This document shows, piece after piece, positions 54,812-64,000 of a stretch of DNA of 64,000 bases. The notes beneath the pieces are model-generated. The model did not search any database, was not told where the DNA came from, and saw only the letters and a list, made by a program, of their open reading frames with translations. Source of the stretch: Liopterus haemorrhoidalis (lineage: Eukaryota; Arthropoda; Insecta; Coleoptera; Dytiscidae). Position 1 is the first letter of the stretch, and each line of letters opens with the position of its first letter. The stretch covers positions 26,623,253 to 26,687,252 of the forward strand of contig OZ020625.1 of assembly GCA_963971575.1 (NCBI GenBank), read 5' to 3'. The position numbers and the translations under genes are program-made.

Positions 54812-55544
54812 TAACCAGTTGTCTGTCACCTGAACCTAGAATTTTTTAAGTTGGCAGTGAAGAGTATCGCGAAGTTAAAGATAGGTATTCGCGACTCAAA
54901 CTAACGTTGGCTGCGTACGACAGTTGATGACAGACGAGAAGCGTATATGTCAGAAGTTTTTTCTTTATATTTAATTGTTCAAACAATATTTCGGCAAAAA
55001 TGCACTGTATTTAAGTCACTATATTTAAAAATACGTTTTAATTCACATAAACTGCAGCACAACACACTACAAATATACGCTTCTGTTTAATTTACCAAAC
55101 CGCCACAAGATGTCTGTTATTTGGAGTCGCGAATCGCTGTCTTTTATTTTTTCCCCCACTATATTCTGTAGTATCAAAAGTTGAATTACGTCAGAGTTGG
55201 ATAGTATTGAAAGAAGTATAACGTAGAACGGACTTAAAGAGCAGTTTTGGTTAAAGCTTTTAAGTTTTGATAGAATAGGGAAAAATTGCTAAGCGATATG
55301 ACATCTGGTGGGATTTTGGCAACTACAGTAAGACATTCTATCGCGCTTTTTTATAAAAAATGTTTGCATAAAAATATAATTGCATAAAAACAAGTATTAA
55401 TATTGTAGCAAAATTACAAAAACCACCAGTAAACATTAAAATTAATGTTTATATGTAACGAATGTCTATTTTGACGGTTCCAATTATGCCGAAATAGCGC
55501 TGCGATCTTAAAATACTTCCACTATCTGTCCGTAACAATATCAT

Positions 55545-56050
55545 ATGGTTGGTTTATATACGGAACAAGAATATGGAATGGGAAATAAGAATAGTACACA
55601 AGAATAAAAAATATGAAACCGTTTATATCGGACATAACATTTCTGCGCCTGCGTACTTGCATTGGCATGTTTAACGGTAATCGCTTGACAGATTGTTGTG
55701 TTTAATATAACCTTTAAAAAAATTTCAAGTTCAGTAATATGGATTCAGAAGATTCTGTAAATTTATTTGCTTGTGTTTCATACATTTTATTGTTTCCAAC
55801 CTTCTGATCACAGCTGGAAAACATCTGTTGAACAAATTTTATTACGGCCGACATTTTGACCGTTGTGCGCATGCTTATCGTTTCTTATTCTTGGAATAGG
55901 AATAAAAAGTTAAATGTAACCAACTTTTCTTGTGTTAAAGTTAAATTTCATTCCTACATAAACCGATATACGGCGCAGCCATGTTTTAACATCTTGTGTA
56001 CTATTCTTATTTCCTATTCCTTATTCTTGTTCCGTATTTAAACCAACCAT
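55545..56050. mobile_element. MITE with long inverted ends (ATGGTTGGTTTATATACGG)
   Basis: 506 bp. The ends match over about 55 bp (through GGAAATAAGAATAGTACACA) with few differences. The interior has no transposase. The duplication is unclear. Confidence 0.75.
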
Positions 56051-56954
56051 TAGATATGGTCGTCAGTAGTTTATGGTGCAATTCTGTCGCAAATCTGTAA
56101 GCTTACAGACAATCTATAAGAAACTGTGTATAACAACACATAAAACAACTCTTTAGGTACGATTGTCTTTAGCTTATAGATTCGCCACATACTTGCAACA
56201 TTAGTTTTGTTCAGAATTGCACTATTAATCACCATATACGTATTTTAAAATGGCCGCCAGTGATTAATGTAATTTCCAATGTTCCTATCAGCGTTTTCCA
56301 ACGTTGGACACTATCTGTAGGCGCCTTTATACTCGTTAACTTTTATCTTACGTAATTTAGTTCGCATAGTATTACCTCCCGACCGGAATTAATTTTGCAA
56401 GCGTTACATAAAAATACAAGCCTCGCACACTAAACTGTACGTTCGGCTAACAACGAATACTATAAGCGTACAGTATACTGTACGCTCGGTAGATAAAGGT
56501 TAAACATCATGTGAATCAGCAAAAAACTGTTTTACACTAATATGAATAATAGTATGCGCATTAAACCTCCATTTTTTTTATTTATTGCGCATTAAATATC
56601 ATGAAATTTAGCTCATATGTGCAATATACAATCATTGGGATTACTTTAATGCGCATAAAACATCATGTGCTTTTAATTTTAATACGAATAGAACAATACA
56701 TAATTTAATACAACGGTCTACATGCTACTAAATGTACGTTTTACCTAATCAGTTAAGAGGATGGGTTACCCAGTACAAAGTTACGTGAAATAGGCTATTT
56801 TGTGCTCTCTTGAGTCCTTATTTTTCAATTTTGTAAAACAATTTGTGTTAACAAAGAATTGAAATGTAACTTATTGGATTTTCATAATTGACACTTGAAG
56901 ATGGTAAATTCATTATCTTGCGGACATTGGGACTTTTTTCCCCATCTTCTGTTG
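56051..56954. other. Intergenic, no gene recognised
   Basis: Contains a small palindrome around 56467 (GTACAGTATACTGTAC) and AT-rich spacer; nothing else recognised. Confidence 0.4.
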
Positions 56955-57531
56955 GTCTACATTGAGGCAACATGGTAGCATCGTCAGACTTGTCTTACGA
57001 GACCGTCAGACCATGCGCATTGACAAGCTAGTGTCTACACCAACACTGGGAGCTTGCTACTGTTTATTGTTGCGAGAATCAATATGGCGGATCGCTGATA
57101 TATTATTACATTTTATAACAATAATATCAAGCTAATTTATACTATTTTATAACAAATTTTAATTCCATAACAAAAACAACCTTACTTAATTATGTTTATC
57201 GTTATTTCTCATACTCTATTTTATCAAAACTTATATTTACTCACTTATCTTAATTAAATGTTAGTTGCTAAATAATTTTTGTTGATACAGCAACGCTTAC
57301 AACACTAGTTAATTTAAAAAACAAATACTTCTATAATAATAAGTATCAAATATCAAAATGGCGAACATGTGGCTTTCAGAAGTGGTAGCGTGTCGCACGA
57401 AAACTCTTTGATGTTTACCGCCAAGTAACGGGAACGAGCAACATGTCGCACGGCTCCCATCAGACCGCTGCACATTGGTAGCATGCGACATGTCGAACGG
57501 TCGCATGCTACCATGTTGCCTCGATGTAGAC
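56955..57531. mobile_element. Inverted-repeat element, GTCTACATTGAGGCAACATG type
   Basis: 577 bp. The left end GTCTACATTGAGGCAACATG and the reversed right end GTCTACATCGAGGCAACATG are followed on both sides by GTAGCAT. GC-rich ends with CATGCGAC/GTCG motifs, AT-rich centre, no transposase frame. Confidence 0.7.
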
Positions 57532-57739
57532 GCGCTATAATAACTTCCATCTCATTCTCAAGGGAGATAAAAATGCCCTTTATAGAACTTGTTCTATTTT
57601 CAAAATAAATAGATCAATTTTTTTTGTTAATTAACGAAATTTTTACACTTAACACATCAATTAATTGAATGTTAACTTTTTCAATGAATTGAATCGTGTA
57701 AAACCCACTTTAGAAGTATTTACAGGTAAGCCGACGACA

Positions 57740-58165
57740 TTGTCAACTGACAATAACTGAAGCGCCTCTAGTGAGATTTTGAGAAACTGACAGGTGGAGG
57801 ATAGTCGAGTTTGTTTACTGTTGTTTTCATAGCGAGTTTTTAAAAAATGTCTTTAAAATTGCAAGAAAAAATTAAATGCAACGTGAATTGTTGTGTTTAT
57901 CTTTGCAATGCAAAAGTAGGTCGTCTAAGTTTTCATCGTGTTCCGAAACGTGGCAAAAAAAAAGCCTTATTACCTTCAATTATAACCCTAGAGGTTACTT
58001 GGGCACTGAGAAAACGGAAAATTTCATTTAACGCAACCCTCATATTGAATAATAAATTAATTTCAATAAATATCACATGAAGATACCATTGAACCTGTCA
58101 AAAATATCTGCGTCAGCCATGATGTACAATGCAGTGGCGCCTCTATCGGTAGTGTCAGATGCCAA
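57740..58165 (+). mobile_element. THAP-carrying mini-element (426 bp)
   Basis: The ends TTGTCAACTGACAATAACTG and, reversed, TTGGCATCTGACACTACCGA, as in the 26868 copy. It carries the frame 57847-58080. No TA duplication is visible here. Confidence 0.65.
57847..58080 (+). pseudogene. THAP-like zinc finger start, truncated
   Basis: The frame MSLKLQEKIKCNVNCCVYLC then NAKVGRLSFHRVPKRGKKK matches the first half of a THAP domain (Cys pair, then LSFHRVP, the F/H-x-FP part). After that the frame runs into unrelated sequence, so the second Cys-His pair and any transposase are missing. Confidence 0.6.
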
Positions 58166-59045
58166 GCCGTAGCGGGTGAACTAGTTACAAAAGTACTGAT
58201 ACAAATGTGGATTGACATAATGCGAATTAATTTTGATCGTTTCTATCAAATTTTTTTGGTCAAACTTTTTTTTATTTGATCATGGGTTTGATCATAGGTG
58301 CTTTTCTAATAAGATCAGATTTTTAAAATTATTTTAAAATATTTGTAATTTTGATTTTTTTAATTGCGTATTCTAAAAATTTGATCTTTTTTTGTATTTT
58401 TAAAAAATATTTTGGGTTCTTTTTTTTGTATATATTGGTTTAGGCAAAATATGTACCGTTCAAAAATTACAGTGTAAACTTTAACTTGGATTTAAGCCAA
58501 TAGATGTCATTAATAACAAGTGTTCAGTGTTGTCAGAGAAAATGGACTCGTTTAAAAAAAAATATATAGATATGGCAATGCTTGTATTTGTAAATTAAAA
58601 TACAGCTAAGTGCAAAAAATAAAAAAGTGACTGTTTTTCTTATTTTGTAAGAAAGGTGATGCAAAAAATTTCGACGTCTTCTCAATTTATGTCGGCTTAA
58701 TAACTGCCGATGACGTCAAGTTTCAGGATTTTATAAAAAATAATCTAAGAGAACGACTGAAAAATGTATATTTTTCTATCTTTGTTACAAAATGTTATAT
58801 ATATATAACAGAAAACTGAATGGCTATACTATAAGTATATAAATAAAAAGGGCCAACATGTGTTTTTTGATCTTGTGCTGGATATAATGTTTAAGAATCG
58901 TTTTATAAGCGAGTTTTAAACCACGCGTATGCATGACTTTTTAACCGCTCAGTTATAGGGGAAACTTTCTAAGCGCCCTGACATCTGGTGGCGATTTGCG
59001 GAAGATACGAGAGTGACCATGTTTTGTTTTGTTCAATGGAGAACT
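58166..59045. other. Intergenic; contains a GGGG-type element end
   Basis: TATA then GGGGAAACTTTCTAAGCGCC at about 58959, followed by CTGACATCTGGTGGCG, matches the reversed right end of the TATA-flanked element at 6145-6958. Another such end is at about 55269. No gene seen. Confidence 0.45.
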
Positions 59046-59249
59046 ATTGGGCTCAACAGCGCTATGAAGTGACGCCAAGCGGACTATAACTGAACTAAGC
59101 GAAACGAGTAATAGTTTATTGTTTACATCTGGTTTACATGTGTTTTCTCGTGTAGTTTGTATTGCTTTTAAAAGTTAGTGTTGCAGTTTGTTTGTTATAT
59201 TAACTTTTGATAGCAATTATTATTCTTTTTTATATTACTTTATGTTATA

Positions 59250-59363
59250 ATGAGTTATTATAACACAAATTGGTGTGTGTTTGGCTGTCACTCTAGAAAA
59301 GGAAGTAACAAAAATATTTACTTCCACTATTTTCCAAATGAGAAACAATTTGTGAACTGTTAA
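59250..59363 (+). pseudogene. THAP domain N-terminal half
   Basis: 37 codons: MSYYNTNWCVFGCHSRKGSN then KNIYFHYFPNEKQF. The CxxxC pair, the basic RKG and the FHxFP block are the first half of a THAP zinc finger. A TAA stops it before the second metal pair, so it is truncated. Confidence 0.65.
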
Positions 59364-59461
59364 TAAATTTGGTGCTGTGGAAGTGATAATAACAAACTAG
59401 TATTTATTAAACAAATTAAATAAAAAACAAACACTAAATTATAAAAATCCTTCTCGAACAT

Positions 59462-60175
59462 AATTAAATATCTACCCGGGTAATTTTAATGCAGAATTAG
59501 GGCAAGCGGTCTCAAATTCTGTACGCAGCTTTTCTAATACATTTTCACTGAACTTTCAGTGCCTGCTTTTGTTTTTAATCAATTTATTTAGGCAAGGAGT
59601 TTCTAACAGAGGTTTCAGTTCATACTGTTGTAAGACAGGTTTCTTAAAAGTAGACCACAGGCATTTTAAATCTGTGCTGGTTAATATTTCCATACTCAAT
59701 ATATTGTTTCTGGAACAAAAAGTAAAACCAACAGAAACCACACAAAAAAAAAGATAAATCAAATATTTCACAATCAATCAATGCCCTGATCTTGGCTTCT
59801 TTCATTTTGGTTTGTTAACCACCTGGAACAAAATAATAGGATAGCTGAAATGTGTTTGCATGTAGTTCCTGCTTTACATGTGCAGGACATATTTAAAACT
59901 TCAACATCATTACTAAATTTTAATTTCCCAGTGACTTCGTGAGGTGGTGTTCTCAAACTGCTTGTTTGTAAACATAACCCACATATGTCGACATGCTCAT
60001 CATTTTTGTCCAAAATTCCGCACAACATAAGATTTCCGGCGTTTAACAACTCTTCTCCTTCAACTACACACCTAGAAGAAGGTGTTGCACTTAAAAAAAT
60101 TAAATAATTTAATAAGGATAGCTGTTTATTATCCATTGCAAATCGATGATTTAACATGTAAACAAATATGGACAA
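59462..60175 (-). pseudogene. SWIM zinc-finger transposon-associated protein, partial
   Basis: The minus-strand frame 60175-59774 has NAGNLMLCGI, GLCLQTSSLRTPPHEVTGKL and then the SWIM site CTCKAGTTCKH (CxC...CxH). After a break, a second piece (59777-59460) reads LTSTDLKCLWSTFKKP, LKPLLETPCLNK and FSENVLEKLRTEFETACPNS. Proteins with this order in arthropod genomes usually go on to a YqaJ-type exonuclease domain, which I do not find here. The pieces contain stops and are probably not functional. Confidence 0.6.
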
Positions 60176-60248
60176 CTTTCACATTACTCGTTTCAATCAG
60201 CTGTTCACAGCGCTCGTAGCGCCGCCATCGGGCATTGTTGTATCCAAT

Positions 60249-61084
60249 TGCTCATGTGCCAGTTTTCTTGCATTTAGAAGCAACCAACATGATTAGAAAG
60301 TATAGCAAGTTGCATACTTCAAATCGTCCTGGATTCATATAACTGGTATTACGTCATGTAAATTTTTGCGAAACATTAAACCAACGAAAACTGTACATCT
60401 GATTAAGACGGTTACTGGTAATGAGAAACCTATCTCCCTCGTGTAAATCGCAGGTTTAAACTTTATATGATGCCTCTTTTCTTGTAACAAGCCGCATATA
60501 ACTAGGCAGTTGTAACTGAAAATCCTAAAAAGACTGTTTCCAAGCTTCTCCAGTCTTTAGACATTGCTTTTTTGTATGCTGCTTAACATGGAAAGTGGCT
60601 CTTTCATCGCTTATAATCGATTCTTACGTTGCATATCTCCAATTTAAAGCCTTTATATTGATCAAAGTCGGTTTGACGATAAAATTTTATCAAATATTTG
60701 ATCGGGATTAAAATTTTCTTTGACATAAATTTGATTAAAGATTTCGTAACGATTGTAATCGTTTTTACCGACAATAATTTTGTCAATCCCAAAATATTTG
60801 GTCAATATTGTTGTACAGTTAAGCACTGCAGCAAAATTTTATCAAATTTGTCAAAGAAAAATTTTAAATTACGTATTTGAAGGAAATTTTTGAATTATTT
60901 TAATTTATTAAATTATTTCATCTTTTTCGCTGTTTACGTATTTTTTAAGCACAGAAATATGCATCGGAAAGTCTGAGAAACAAGAAGTTTACCAAGTGTA
61001 TAGGCATTGTATAGGAGTTGTTGACAGCTACAACACGAAATTTTCTGAAACAAAGAGCCATTCTAAGTGAAACCCTAGATCCTT
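60249..61084. other. Intergenic, no gene recognised
   Basis: AT-rich; TTTGATCAA-like and ATTTTATCAAATTTG phrases recur around 60660-60860. No convincing frame or RNA gene. Confidence 0.4.
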
Positions 61085-62795
61085 CTCTAATTCCTGACAC
61101 CCGAGATACAATTATTGCCTAATTCGGCTACAATTGTCACTCAATTCAGCTATAACTGTCGCCTAATTCAGCTACAATTGTCGCTCAGTTCAGCTATAAC
61201 TGTCGCTCAGTTCAGCTATAACTGTCGCTCAGTTCAGCTATAACTGTCGCTCAGTTCAGCTATAACTGTCGCCTAATTGAGCTACAATTGTCGCTCGGTT
61301 CAGCTACAATTGTCGCTCAGTTCAGCTATAACTGTCGCCTAATTCAGCTACAGTTGTTTCAGATTCAGTTGAAATTGTCGCCTAATCCAGTAACAAATGT
61401 CACCTAATTCAGCTACAATTGTCGCCTATTTCAGCTTCAATTGTCGCTCTGTACAGCTACAAAATTGTTCTATACAGCTTTAATTCGCTGATGGGCGTGA
61501 AAATGGTGTGAAAAGTCCTTTTTACATATGACTTATCTCCGGTTTCGCCCCCATCAGCTAATTGTCGCTTAATTCAGCTACAATTGTCATTCTGTACAGC
61601 TAAAAAGTTGTTCTATAAAGCTAGAAAATTGTCTTTCTTTGCAGCTACAAAATTGGCGCCTATTTCAGCTTAAATTGTTGTTCTGTACAACTACATTTGT
61701 CGCCTAATTCAGCTACAATTGTCGCTCTGTACAGCTACATAATTGTTCTATACAGCTACAAAATTGTCGTTCTATACAGTTACAAAATTGTCGTTCTATA
61801 CAGCTACAAATTTGTCGTTCTATAGAGCTATAAAATTTGTGTTCTATACAGCTACAATTGTAACCTAATTCAGTTTAATTGTAGCATATTCATCTGCATT
61901 TGTGGCATCTATAGCTATAATTGTCGCTTTGTTCAGCTACAATTTTCGCTCTGAATAGCTTTAAAATTATCGTTCTATACAGCTACAATTTTTGCTCTGA
62001 ACAGCTACAAAAATATCGTTCTATACAGCTACAAGATTATCGTACTATACTGCTACTATTGTCGCTCTGTATAGCTACAACTCTCGCTTAATCCAGCTAC
62101 AATTGTCGCAGATTCAGCTGCAATTTTCGCTTTATACAGCTACAATTTTTGTTCTGTACACCTACAAAAGTGTTCTATACAGCTACATTTGTGGCCTAAC
62201 TGAGCTACATAATTGTTCTACACAGCTACAAAATTGTACTATACAGCTACAATTGCGGCCTAATTCGGTTACAACTGGCGCTCTATGTAGCTACAACTAT
62301 TAGCTAATTGAGCTACAATTGACGTTCATTTCAGTTGTTGCTCTTAGGAGCTACATTTGTCGTTTTGTACAGCTACAATTGTCGCTTAATATTAGCTACA
62401 ATTGTCGCTCTGTAAGCTACAAGGTTGTCCTTTTATACAGCTACAATTGTCGCTCTGTTCAGCTACAAATGTCGCCTCATTCAGCTATAATTGTCTCTTT
62501 GTACAGCTACAATTGTCGCTTAATATTAGCTACAATTGTCGCTCTGTAAGCTACAAGATTCTCCTTTCATACAGCTACAATTGTCGCTCTGTTCAGCTAC
62601 AAATGTCGCCTGATTCAGCTATAATTATCCCTTTGTACAGCTACAATTGTCGCTTAATATTAGCTACAATTGTCGCTCTGTAAGCTACAAGATTGTCCTT
62701 TTATACAGCTACAATTGTCGCTCTGTTCAGCTACAAATGTCGCCTGATTCAGCTACAGTTGTCTCTTTAGTTCAGCTACAATTGTCATTTCGTCC
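61085..62795. repeat. Tandem array of AGCTACAATTGTCGCT-like units, 1.7 kb
   Basis: About 80 degenerate units of 19-24 bp built on AGCTACAATTGTCGCT with variable linkers (CTGTTC, CTAATTC, CTATAC, CTGTAC). The core ACAATTGT is palindromic. From about 62360 the units form a higher-order repeat of 134 bp, present about three times (GTCGCTTAATATTAGC at 62381, 62515, 62649) with very few differences. A foldback insert interrupts it at about 61475-61560. Open frames across it are a by-product of the repeat. Confidence 0.93.
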
Positions 62796-64000
62796 CATGG
62801 CAAAATGTTAAAGGTAAATTTAATGATCACTGTCTCGAAACAGTGACACGTTAAAAAGTATTTGCTTGTTTATTTTGTTTGAATCGTTGAATATTTCTGT
62901 GCTTCGATCAAATATTTGTCCACATAAGCCCTATCTCGATATGGAATTAAAGCGAATAACAAGATGTCTGTGATTTTCGAAGTATTTAATCTAAGATTGC
63001 GAAATGGAGAGTTGGAAATAAAAAAGTTATTTTTTTAACTTTTTCAATGTTGCCAGCTTACGAATGGTTTATGAAGGTTGTTGGTGAGATTTTTTTATAA
63101 AAAAAAAAGTTGTAAGTTTTTTAATTTTAATGATTTGATGGTGAATGGAAGAATTTAAAAAAAAGACGACATTTTTTTGACCCAATGTAACTAAAAATTG
63201 ATAACGACATATAAAAAATCTGTAGATTGTGTTTCATTTTAATATAACTACGTGTATATATACCAGTGGCTCTAATAGCCTAAATTATCACAAAAAAAAC
63301 AAAAAAAAATCCATATATAGATTTAGATTGTTTAACTATCGGAAAGATATTCTGATTTTGTATAACGTATAAAGAATTTTTTAAATTTATAGCCGTATAC
63401 GCAGTTTCCACATATTAACAAGTTGTTTCAAGTAAAGGTTATTGTTAGTTGAGCTTTTGACCGCATGCGCAGTGACAAAACTGGCACCGTACTTGACCGA
63501 ATCGATGAGTGGGGCACAAAATCCCCTTCCATTTGCCCAAGTTGGGCTCAGGTCAGTTTAATCTAAAATATACAATTTTTAGCAAAAAAAAAATATTTTA
63601 AAAATTTTGAAAACTTAACCAGCTAATAGTATAAGTTGTCCAGCGTAAGCTGAACCAATTTCTAAGTTATAAATTCTCTTTAAATTATTTACTGTCTGAG
63701 ATTTGTAAATCAAATTAATTTCAATTCAGAGTTTATATTACGAACGCCACTGAGTGTCCCGGTTCAAAACGACGGTCTGTAGAGGGTAGGAGTGTCCGCC
63801 CATCTTACAGCAAAAAGATCTTATGTTGGACAATTTATAAATATATATTATCCAAAAAGATATGAAGAGAATTTTTAATATAAAAATAATTTTAACCATA
63901 AGTATTTTGAAAAACTAACTTATTCCCTTTGATTTATCCACATGTCCAAACAGTACACGTTATATTATGACGTGTATCTGCTGATTCTGTAGATCGACTC
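62796..64000. other. No gene recognised
   Basis: AT-rich flank to the window end. A GC-richer stretch at 63745-63810 has no open frame that I recognise. Confidence 0.4.

Larger units (their letters stand above)
54230..55245. repeat. Second copy of the 25030 repeat, with two insertions
   Basis: Starts with AACAGTTTTATACTTCTCAG and ends with AAGTATAACGTAGAACGGAC, as in 25030-25450. It is interrupted by a perfect hairpin (54296-54385) and by a THAP mini-element (54551-54811), plus extra sequence at about 54870-55160. Confidence 0.65.
59046..60248. mobile_element. THAP/SWIM-bearing DNA element, degenerate
   Basis: The left end ATTGGGCTCAACAGCGCTAT and the reversed right end ATTGGATACAACAATGCCCG share the start, and both are followed further in by GAAACGAGTAAT and TTTACATGT. 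It contains a plus-strand THAP start (59250) and a minus-strand SWIM protein (60175-59774) facing each other. A second remnant with the same end lies at 49634-50145. Confidence 0.6.

Noticed and set aside
62103..62683. Three open frames with repeated YNCRSVQLQ-like peptides
   Set aside because: They arise from the tandem array in several frames at once; no start context, codon bias or conserved protein.
61085..62795. CRISPR-like array
   Set aside because: Units vary too much, there are no equal-length spacers, and the genome is an intron-bearing eukaryote.

Overview
The window is animal nuclear DNA, most likely from an insect or another arthropod. It is very AT-rich, its genes are split by introns with GT-AG borders, and the introns are packed with DNA transposons (Tc1/mariner, Tigger/pogo, PIF/Harbinger, hAT, THAP-bearing elements), MITEs and one non-LTR retrotransposon. 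I cannot name the species. Nothing bacterial or viral was seen.

Three host genes can be supported. (1) A three-exon minus-strand gene at 1898-4521 encodes a 169-residue acidic, probably disordered protein; a securin-like role is only a guess. (2) Nop56, the box C/D snoRNP core protein, runs on the minus strand from 22683 to 10596 in six coding exons (524 aa). Its first exon contributes only the ATG. (3) A FAM120A-type gene (constitutive coactivator of PPAR-gamma-like protein) runs on the plus strand from 23633 to 53455 in about twelve coding exons (about 1005 aa). Genes 2 and 3 are head to head, with 949 bp between their start codons, so they probably share a promoter region.

Layout: 0-10 kb holds a Tc1-like relic, gene 1 with a 157-bp tandem array in its large intron, and stacked MITEs. 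10.6-22.7 kb is Nop56, whose introns consist largely of nested transposons. 22.7-23.6 kb is the shared promoter region. 23.6-53.5 kb is the FAM120A-type gene with TE-filled introns: a nearly complete mariner, a LINE, an internally deleted mariner with an intact ORF, and a long repeat that carries a different tRNA-like insert in each copy. 53.5-60.3 kb is intergenic and rich in THAP- and SWIM-domain transposon remnants. 61.1-62.8 kb is a tandem array built on an AGCTACAATTGTCGCT-like core. The last 1.2 kb shows nothing I recognise.

The two conserved genes are housekeeping or RNA-related. The most interesting material is transposon architecture: several insertions can be dated relative to each other, or proven by an empty-site comparison inside the window. 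Candidate novelties are the repeat with interchangeable tRNA-like cassettes, a SWIM-protein element with a 4-bp TATA target duplication, short THAP-carrying elements with TA duplications, and a 330-bp MITE whose copies keep a 98-codon reading frame.
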